DNA of 13,921 nt, from the NCBI GenBank assembly GCA_049606935.1, contig JBMYWA010000062.1, forward strand, positions 1 to 13,921, in the 5' to 3' direction. This document shows positions 7,373-12,379 of this stretch, piece after piece. Each line of letters opens with the position of its first letter. Position 1 is the stretch's first letter. The notes under the pieces were generated by a model. The model was given only the letters and a program-made list of their open reading frames with translations, was not told the DNA's origin and did no database searches. Made by a program: the position numbers and the translations under genes. Source of the DNA: CAJXZP01 sp049606935 (lineage in GTDB: Bacteria > Bacteroidota > Bacteroidia > Flavobacteriales_G > Salibacteraceae).

Positions 7373-8320
7373 ATGTCTCCCGAAGATTTTAAGACGGCTC
7401 TCACCCAGATTGGCCCCGTAGTTAACGAACAAGCCAAAAAACCCCGCACCTTTACTCTTTCTGTTAAAAAGAAATTTGAAAATTATTCCTTGCTCGATTT
7501 ATATACCGCCTCCTTTTCGCATAAGGAAAGGGCGTATTGGAGCCAAAAAATTGAATCGGGTAATCTTGTTGTAGACCACCAAAAAGTAAGTCCCGAATAT
7601 ATTGTCAAGCCAGGTCAAATAACAAGTCATACCGTTCCCCCTAAACCAGAGCCAAAGGTTTCTTGGAATGTTGAATTGATTCATGCCGACCCAGATTTTT
7701 GGATTATCAATAAACCATCTCCTCTACCAGTTCATGCCGGTGGAAGGTTTTTATACAACACCTTGTCTAATGGGTTAAAACTTGCTTTTCCTGGTTGCAG
7801 TTTTCACTTAATCAATAGGTTAGACGCCAACACCACCGGAATTGTAGTGATTGCTTTGAATAAAAGAACAGCCACTCAAATAGGCCAGCAATTTGAAGCA
7901 AGGAAAGTGATCAAAACCTACTTAGCTTTAGTAGATGGTCTTCCAAATTCAAGTGTCTTTGAAAGCACAGCACCCATTGGTAAAAAGAAAACTCCTGCCG
8001 GAGGAAGAAAATTAGAAAAGGGCTCGGATTCGTTAACACGATTTAAATTATTAAAAAGTAAAGGTGAAAAATCTCTACTTGAAGTAACACCTTCTACTGG
8101 TAGGACAAACCAAATAAGATTACACTTGGCAGGTTTAAAATTACCCATTAGGGGAGATTTAGGATATGCCAACCCGGAATACTTTGAAAACAAACCGCTC
8201 ACTTACCCTGAAGATACTTTGTTTCTACATGCATGGAAATTGCAGTTTACGCATCCCACTACCAAAGAACAACTCCAATTTGAAGCGCCATTAAATAACA
8301 AATGGAAACCCTATATTTAA
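7373..8320 (+). CDS. RluA-family RNA pseudouridine synthase
   Basis: A 315-residue pseudouridine synthase of the RluA/RluD family, which isomerises specific uridines in rRNA or tRNA. An S4-like region occupies about 37-88 (YSLLDLYTAS, then SGNLVVDHQKVSP and a KPGQ turn). The catalytic domain starts near 95 with WIINKPSPLPVHAGG; the catalytic aspartate is D151 in INRLDANTTGIVV, and GRTNQIRLHLAGL (243-255) is the second signature. Two usual residues differ: HRLD reads NRLD, with TSG reading TTG, and GRTHQIR reads GRTNQIR. The catalytic Asp and Arg are kept, so it should be active; the RNA target cannot be assigned. Only 12 nt separate it from the HAD gene, so it is likely the last gene of the serC operon. 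Its TAA abuts the stop of the convergent thioesterase gene. Confidence 0.92.
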   Translation: MSPEDFKTALTQIGPVVNEQAKKPRTFTLSVKKKFENYSLLDLYTASFSHKERAYWSQKIESGNLVVDHQKVSPEYIVKPGQITSHTVPPKPEPKVSWNVELIHADPDFWIINKPSPLPVHAGGRFLYNTLSNGLKLAFPGCSFHLINRLDANTTGIVVIALNKRTATQIGQQFEARKVIKTYLALVDGLPNSSVFESTAPIGKKKTPAGGRKLEKGSDSLTRFKLLKSKGEKSLLEVTPSTGRTNQIRLHLAGLKLPIRGDLGYANPEYFENKPLTYPEDTLFLHAWKLQFTHPTTKEQLQFEAPLNNKWKPYI

Positions 8321-8749
8321 TTACTTGGCAGATATTGGAACAATGGCCATTGTTAACCGGCAAGTGCACATTAGTTTTCCTTCATCATTAGTAATTTCAA
8401 TATCCCAAATATGAGATCGAGTTCCAATATGGATGGGTTTAGCTACACCATTCGCAAAACCTTTTACACCTGGGCGTACATGGTTTGCATTTATTGATTG
8501 TCCCACAGCATAAAATTTATCAGGGTCTACAATCATAGATGAGCCAATACTGCCCAAAGATTCCGCTAAAACCACAGAAGCTCCCCCGTGTAATATTTTC
8601 ATGGGTTGAAAGGTTCTTTCATCAATTGGCATTTTACCTGCTACCGTATCGTTACCAATTCCAGTAATAGAAATCCCTAAAGAATCATGAATTGTTTTAC
8701 CCACTCTTTGTTCCCACTCGGAAACATTATACCTCTTAAACCAGATCAT
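8321..8749 (-). CDS. menI: Hotdog thioesterase, MenI (DHNA-CoA hydrolase)-like
   Basis: A 142-residue single-hotdog acyl-CoA thioesterase of the PaaI/YdiI type. The catalytic helix is LHGGASVVLAESLGS. Residues Q48, H54 and E63 fall at the same numbers as the active-site residues of E. coli YdiI (MenI), and INANHVRPG, KPIHIGTRSHIWDIEI and RLTMAIV match YdiI closely along the rest of its length. MenI hydrolyses 1,4-dihydroxy-2-naphthoyl-CoA in menaquinone synthesis, the main quinone of Bacteroidota, so this is the most likely job; no other men gene is present in the window, so a broader acyl-CoA role is possible. It diverges from trxA over 76 nt that contain its predicted promoter and an inverted repeat in the leader, and its stop abuts that of the RluA gene. 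Confidence 0.88.
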   Translation of the reverse strand: MIWFKRYNVSEWEQRVGKTIHDSLGISITGIGNDTVAGKMPIDERTFQPMKILHGGASVVLAESLGSIGSSMIVDPDKFYAVGQSINANHVRPGVKGFANGVAKPIHIGTRSHIWDIEITNDEGKLMCTCRLTMAIVPISAK

Positions 8750-8780
8750 AGCTAATTGTAATGAAAGTTACATTCTACTT

Positions 8781-8803
8781 TGCAAAGGCAAGATACCTTT
8801 GCA
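8781..8803. repeat. Perfect 8-bp inverted repeat between menI and trxA
   Basis: TGCAAAGG (8781-8788), a 7-nt spacer, and CCTTTGCA (8796-8803). The repeat overlaps the plus-strand box TACCTTTG (8794-8801) and lies about where the minus-strand menI transcript should begin, so it could be an operator for both genes or a hairpin at the 5' end of the menI mRNA. It has no T tract and is not a terminator. Confidence 0.6.
8794..8801 (+). promoter_or_regulatory. Candidate -7 box (TACCTTTG) of trxA
   Basis: TACCTTTG matches TAnnTTTG exactly, 24 nt before the trxA ATG, and is identical to the -7 box at 9297-9304. A properly spaced upstream TTG is missing. It overlaps the right arm of the inverted repeat. 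Confidence 0.45.
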
Positions 8804-8806
8804 TTA

Positions 8807-8835
8807 CAAATTTAGATAATAAGTTATGGCAACAA
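8807..8835 (-). promoter_or_regulatory. Predicted menI promoter (TTG-N18-TAAATTTG)
   Basis: On the minus strand TTG (8835-8833), 18 nt and TAAATTTG (8814-8807) fit the Bacteroidota promoter pattern with correct spacing. The -33 element lies within the first codons of trxA. Initiation would be near 8801, giving a leader of about 50 nt before the menI ATG at 8749 that starts with the inverted repeat. Confidence 0.5.
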
Positions 8836-9191
8836 TAAAATTAACAACAGAAGGGTTCAAAGAAAAATTCTTTGATTATACAAAAACTCAAGAATGGGAA
8901 TATAATGGCGAAAACCCTGCAATAATAGATTTTTATGCAGATTGGTGTGGACCTTGTAAAATGGTAGCCCCCATTTTAGAAGAGCTTTCTGATGAATACG
9001 CAGGTAAAGTAGACATTTATAAATGTGATACGGAAGTGGAACAAGAATTATCTTCCGTTTTTGGAATTCGTTCCATACCTAGTATGCTTTTTGTACCTGT
9101 TGGCGCACAACCAATGATGCAGGCGGGTGCTTTACCCAAGGAAGCGCTCGATGAAATTATTAATAAGGAGCTATTAACTGGGGTGGCATAA
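8826..9191 (+). CDS. trxA: Thioredoxin
   Basis: A 121-residue cytoplasmic thioredoxin that reduces protein disulfides. The active site is WCGPCK with C41 and C44, preceded by IIDFYADW and followed by MVAPILEELS; the cis-proline is P85 in IRSIPSMLF, and an acidic partner D35 lies in the first core strand. There is no signal peptide or lipobox, so it stays in the cytoplasm. It is about 12-15 residues longer than E. coli TrxA, mainly in an N-terminal FKEKFFDYTKTQEW segment common in Bacteroidota thioredoxins. It seems to be a single-gene unit. No clear hairpin follows its TAA; the next 70 nt are A-rich. Confidence 0.96.
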   Translation: MATIKLTTEGFKEKFFDYTKTQEWEYNGENPAIIDFYADWCGPCKMVAPILEELSDEYAGKVDIYKCDTEVEQELSSVFGIRSIPSMLFVPVGAQPMMQAGALPKEALDEIINKELLTGVA

Positions 9192-9274
9192 TTCAAGTTT
9201 ATTCCTTCTAGTATGGAAACGTCATTTTTGTGATAAAAAAGGGAGAAAAAAATAAAAAAAATCAATCTTTATTA

Positions 9275-9304
9275 TTGGATTTCTTAAAATTGATTCTACC
9301 TTTG
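9275..9304 (+). promoter_or_regulatory. Well-formed promoter in front of a gene-free stretch
   Basis: TTG (9275-9277), 19 nt, TACCTTTG (9297-9304): the best full match to the Bacteroidota promoter in the window. A strongly A-rich tract (9234-9261) just upstream could act like an UP element. No protein gene follows on the plus strand; the neighbour maf points the other way. Confidence 0.6.
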
Positions 9305-9309
9305 CTTCA

Positions 9310-9424
9310 TACTTAGAAAGCCCAGAAAATATTTCTACAACTACCGTAGATGAACACATTTAAGAGTAGGGTTAAGTAGATGGTTGAAGAAGACCTTGTC
9401 GCGAGACAGGGTCTTATTCCTTTA
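9310..9424 (+). ncRNA. Candidate small RNA of about 115 nt
   Basis: A transcript starting about 6 nt after the promoter box at 9297-9304 and ending after the hairpin at 9390-9415 would be about 105-115 nt and contains no convincing protein gene. Two minimal frames occur, ATG 9350 (9 codons) and ATG 9380 (15 codons), directly abutting, but neither looks like a gene. I do not recognise a known RNA family. The whole gene-free stretch from 9192 to 9494 otherwise shows only AT-rich sequence and a short direct repeat, CAACTTAA, at 9460 and 9474. Confidence 0.4.
9390..9424 (+). terminator. GNRA-looped hairpin, probable terminator of the small RNA
   Basis: An 11-bp stem with one G-U pair (9390-9400 with 9405-9415, arms AAGACCTTGTC and GACAGGGTCTT) closes a GCGA tetraloop. 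The plus-strand 3' flank ATTCCTTTAT is T-rich but not a clean U run; the minus-strand flank is not T-rich at all, so it is oriented for plus-strand transcription. It could also be a structural part of the RNA. Confidence 0.55.
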
Positions 9425-9494
9425 TAGACGTTTGGTTTTCAATAAAATATCAAGATAAACAACTTAAAAACAGCAACTTAACTAGATCTCGAAA

Positions 9495-10070
9495 TTAGAA
9501 ACTTGATAATTCGTGAAATAACTCATGAGTAGGTAGACCAACTACATTAAAGTATGACCCATTAATTTTTTCAATTCCTATCATGCCAATCCATTCTTGT
9601 ATTCCATAGGAACCCGCCTTGTCAAAAGGTTTGTACAATTCTATGTAATAGTCAATTTGAGATTCGGATAATGTAGAAAAAGTAACCTCTGTTACCACTG
9701 ATTTAGAAATCAACTTGTTTTTAGACTTTATACAAAAGGCGGTAATAACTTGATGGGTCTTGTTAGATAACGAGGCTAGGGTTTGTTTCGCCTCTTCTGA
9801 GTTGGAAGGTTTACCTAAAACTTTATTATCTAGTAATACAATAGTATCAGCCGTAATGTATAATTGATTCGCAGTAAAATCATCAAACCAATTGGCTTTT
9901 TGAACCGCTAAAAATTCAGCCACCTTATCACAGTCTAACTCATTTGGGTAGGTTTCCTCACCTAAAGAACTTTGAACTTTAAAATCAATTCCGAGTGCAC
10001 CTAATAATTCCTTTCTTCTTGGTGAGTTAGATGCGAGAACAACTTGATATTTCTTTAAATTACTATACAT
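9495..10070 (-). CDS. maf: Maf-family nucleotide pyrophosphatase (dTTP/UTP type)
   Basis: A 191-residue Maf protein, which hydrolyses non-canonical or excess nucleoside triphosphates to monophosphates and limits their entry into DNA and RNA. Signatures are ASNSPRRKELL (13-23), the ITADTIV block (73-78) with LGKP, KAGSYGIQEW (151-160) and NGSYFNVVGLP (170-180). The Q in YGIQ and the GKP lysine point to the YhdE-like dTTP/UTP subgroup. I chose the ATG at 10070 (MYSNLKKYQVVLASNS); the frame is open for 13 more codons upstream but that segment lies within the preceding prenyltransferase gene. With this start it overlaps that gene by 8 nt (ATGTATAG), suggesting translational coupling. It is the last gene of the minus-strand operon, and I see no clear terminator behind it. 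Confidence 0.93.
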   Translation of the reverse strand: MYSNLKKYQVVLASNSPRRKELLGALGIDFKVQSSLGEETYPNELDCDKVAEFLAVQKANWFDDFTANQLYITADTIVLLDNKVLGKPSNSEEAKQTLASLSNKTHQVITAFCIKSKNKLISKSVVTEVTFSTLSESQIDYYIELYKPFDKAGSYGIQEWIGMIGIEKINGSYFNVVGLPTHELFHELSSF

Positions 10071-11043
10071 TAAAAAACAATTGATTGTCAATAATGTAAC
10101 CCAAAGCAATAAGATAAATCACTCCTATTACCGATGTTATTTTAGTCCAAGTACTTGACTTAACTAACATTCTATTTTCCAACCAAAGGGCTACAATATT
10201 AATAGCCAATAGTATGATTTCAACTAGAATGAATGCAGAAGAAATTTTGTCTACTAAGAAATACAATCGAGTATAAACCAATAATCCAATAGTTCCTACA
10301 AGGAGCCCAGATACAATGTATTTAGTGGTTTTTGTGCCCAATACAATAGCTAAAGTTTGTGCTCCAATAATACGATCTCCTTTTTCATCTTCTACATCCT
10401 TAATTATTTCACGAATAAAGGTGAGTATAAAGACAAACGCTGAATACGCCATAAACCAATAGGCAAGAAAATTGAAATTGAAATCTTTGTAATCTGTTAC
10501 TGCATTAAAATATTTAATCTGTACCAATGACACTTCGTAAATACCCACCGTTAAAGGCACTAAAGCCACCACAAAAGCTACAACCAAATTACCAGACAAA
10601 AACGAACGCTTAAAGTAATTGGAGTAAAACCAAAGCGAAATGGCTGCCGTTAATTGAATTATTCCATAGTTGTAATTCCCAATTTTAAAGGCTATTCCAA
10701 AACCAAGTATTAATCCTAAAATGGTAAAAACTTGATATAGTGTATTGGCTAAAGACTCAGAGATTAATGAACCCACCGGATTTCCGTTACCATTTACCTC
10801 ATCTGCCTTTACATCTTTAATATCGTTTAAAATGTACCCTCCTACGGCAATAAAAACCACACTCAATACCAAAATGCCAAACCATAAAGGACTTAATTGA
10901 GATTCCAAATTTATTTTCACCACTCCGCCTATCATCCGGAGCATAGGTTCCATTAATCCGTACTTTAACAAGTACATGGTAGCGATAATTATCACTAGAT
11001 TAAAAGGTCTAAACAAATGCGCTATACGCGGATTATTACTCAT
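10063..11043 (-). CDS. UbiA-family prenyltransferase (GGGP geranylgeranyltransferase-like)
   Basis: A 326-residue integral membrane prenyltransferase with about eight to nine hydrophobic segments. The two Mg/diphosphate motifs are NDIKDVKAD (73-81, the NDxxD box) and KDVEDEKGD (215-223), with a YSNYFKR segment between them. Members of this Bacteroidota group are usually annotated as geranylgeranylglycerol-phosphate geranylgeranyltransferase, which adds a second isoprenoid chain to an archaeal-type ether lipid. The true substrate here is not established by sequence; other UbiA jobs such as MenA (menaquinone) are less likely because the cluster lacks men genes. It starts 1 nt after kdsC and overlaps maf by 8 nt, in the middle of the operon. 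Confidence 0.88.
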   Translation of the reverse strand: MSNNPRIAHLFRPFNLVIIIATMYLLKYGLMEPMLRMIGGVVKINLESQLSPLWFGILVLSVVFIAVGGYILNDIKDVKADEVNGNGNPVGSLISESLANTLYQVFTILGLILGFGIAFKIGNYNYGIIQLTAAISLWFYSNYFKRSFLSGNLVVAFVVALVPLTVGIYEVSLVQIKYFNAVTDYKDFNFNFLAYWFMAYSAFVFILTFIREIIKDVEDEKGDRIIGAQTLAIVLGTKTTKYIVSGLLVGTIGLLVYTRLYFLVDKISSAFILVEIILLAINIVALWLENRMLVKSSTWTKITSVIGVIYLIALGYIIDNQLFFNV

Positions 11044-11044
11044 A

Positions 11045-11572
11045 TTACCAGGTTAAATCAGAAGCGTTTTCCATCCACATTTTCTTTGCACGAAGTACTT
11101 TTTCAATGATATCTCTCGCGCAACCTTTTCCTCCATCAGCATCCGAAATGTATTTAGAAATATCTAAGATCTCTCTGGCCGCATTTTGCGGACAAGCTGG
11201 AAGGCCTACGGTTTTCATGACCTCATAATCGGGTAAATCATCTCCCATATACATGATTTCAGAATCCTCTAAATCATACATGACTTTGATATCATCGTAG
11301 CAATCAATTTTATTCGCCACTTTTAAATAAACGTCTTCAATTCCTAATCGTTTTAAAGCCTGCTTCACCGCTTCTGAATTTCCACCCGTAATAACACAAA
11401 CACGTAGTCCTTTTCTAATGGCTAACTGAATGGCAAAACCATCTTTAGAACTTAAACTTCTTAACTGCTCTCCATTAGGCATAACGGTTACCATACCATC
11501 GGTAAGAACACCATCTACATCAAAAATTAGTGTAGAAATATTTGGTAGCAGTTTTAAATAGTGATCACTCAT
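11045..11572 (-). CDS. kdsC: 3-deoxy-D-manno-octulosonate 8-phosphate phosphatase
   Basis: A 175-residue C0 HAD phosphatase that releases phosphate from Kdo-8-phosphate, making free Kdo for the LPS inner core. Motif I is FDVDGVLTDG (nucleophile D18, D20), motif II is ITGGNSEAVKQALKRLGI (T62), motif III is K88 in VANKIDC, motif IV is MGDDLPDYEVM (D111, D112). The C-terminal SDADGGKGCARDIIEKVLR is the hallmark of KdsC-type tetramers, where it helps cover the neighbouring subunit's active site. It overlaps the upstream DUF2520 gene by 8 nt (ATGAGTGA) and is followed after 1 nt by the prenyltransferase. Other Kdo genes are not in the window. Confidence 0.95.
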   Translation of the reverse strand: MSDHYLKLLPNISTLIFDVDGVLTDGMVTVMPNGEQLRSLSSKDGFAIQLAIRKGLRVCVITGGNSEAVKQALKRLGIEDVYLKVANKIDCYDDIKVMYDLEDSEIMYMGDDLPDYEVMKTVGLPACPQNAAREILDISKYISDADGGKGCARDIIEKVLRAKKMWMENASDLTW

Positions 11573-12335
11573 TTTTTAATTTGATTATGGAATTACTTAA
11601 TTCCGAATATATTTTTTGAAGGTCTGGATTGGAATTCAAACGCTCCAAATGATTTTTTATTACTTCCTTATCGCCACGCACAGCAGGACCCGTTTGCATT
11701 GTTTTAGGGCTTGCGGTAAATGCCTTCGAAATTGTTTCTTCCATCAAAGGTTTAAGGATAGATAAATCTTCTCCTGATTCTTTCAATAGCCCTTCTGACA
11801 ATGCCAATAAATGGTTCGAAAAATTACATGCAACCACCGCTGCAATATGAATGGCCGCTCTTGTTTCTGAATCGGTGTTTCTCACATCATTACTTATAGA
11901 TGATGCTACGTTCTTTATTATTTTCAAACCATTCTTAGAATTGGATTCTATACAAATCGGTATGTTTTCAAAACTTACTTCTTTTAATTTGCTAAAGGTT
12001 TGCAACGGGTAAAAAACACCTTGATTTTCCACAGCATCCAATACATCAATACCTTTAGTGCCTGAGGTATGAACAACCAAGCAGTTGGTTTTTGGTATAG
12101 ATTTCACCACTTCGTTAATATGGTCATCATTTACAGATACGATTAGCATGTCTGTACTATGAACATCTAGTTTTGCAACAGTGTCAATAGCTTTAGCATC
12201 CACTTTATCAGCCAGAATTTGAGCATTAATTATGTTCCGACTTACAATTTCATGAATAGAATGACCAGCCTTTTTTAAAGCAAGAGCGAGATGTGTTGCC
12301 ACATTTCCAGACCCAATAATTGAAATTGTTTTCAT
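11565..12335 (-). CDS. Rossmann-like / DUF2520 domain protein
   Basis: A 256-residue protein with an N-terminal NAD(P)-binding Rossmann domain (GSGNVA at 8-13, then a SRN after strand 2; HTSGT at 89-93, FYPLQTFS at 108-115) and a C-terminal all-helical DUF2520 domain (about 130-250) with CNFSNHL at 170-176 and TGPAVRGD at 215-222. The layout resembles F420-dependent NADP reductases and 6-phosphogluconate-type dehydrogenases with a helical dimerisation domain. The reaction is unknown. It lies 41 nt after the symporter gene and overlaps kdsC by 8 nt, so it probably opens, or continues, the operon with kdsC, the prenyltransferase and maf. Confidence 0.9.
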   Translation of the reverse strand: MKTISIIGSGNVATHLALALKKAGHSIHEIVSRNIINAQILADKVDAKAIDTVAKLDVHSTDMLIVSVNDDHINEVVKSIPKTNCLVVHTSGTKGIDVLDAVENQGVFYPLQTFSKLKEVSFENIPICIESNSKNGLKIIKNVASSISNDVRNTDSETRAAIHIAAVVACNFSNHLLALSEGLLKESGEDLSILKPLMEETISKAFTASPKTMQTGPAVRGDKEVIKNHLERLNSNPDLQKIYSELSNSIIKLKNE

Positions 12336-12357
12336 GCCTCAAAGAAAAGTGAATCCA

Positions 12358-12379
12358 TAGGAATTACCAATAATTCCTA
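12358..12379. repeat. Perfect 8-bp inverted repeat over the symporter stop codon
   Basis: TAGGAATT (12358-12365), 6-nt loop ACCAAT, AATTCCTA (12372-12379). The right arm contains the stop codon (TAG) of the SSS symporter on the minus strand. In the minus-strand transcript it would form a short AU-rich hairpin 22 nt before the DUF2520 ATG. No U run follows directly, so it is at most a weak terminator or processing site. Confidence 0.55.

Noticed and set aside
9390..9415. Hairpin as the terminator of the minus-strand maf operon
   Set aside because: It is 80 nt past the maf stop and its minus-strand 3' flank has no T run; the plus-strand orientation fits better.
9460..9481. Direct repeat CAACTTAA at 9460 and 9474
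   Set aside because: Eight AT-rich bases twice within 22 nt of low-complexity sequence is expected by chance; no further copies seen.
10071..10109. Extended maf start with 13 extra residues
   Set aside because: The extra segment lies inside the prenyltransferase gene, is hydrophobic and not part of Maf; the ATG at 10070 gives the normal length.
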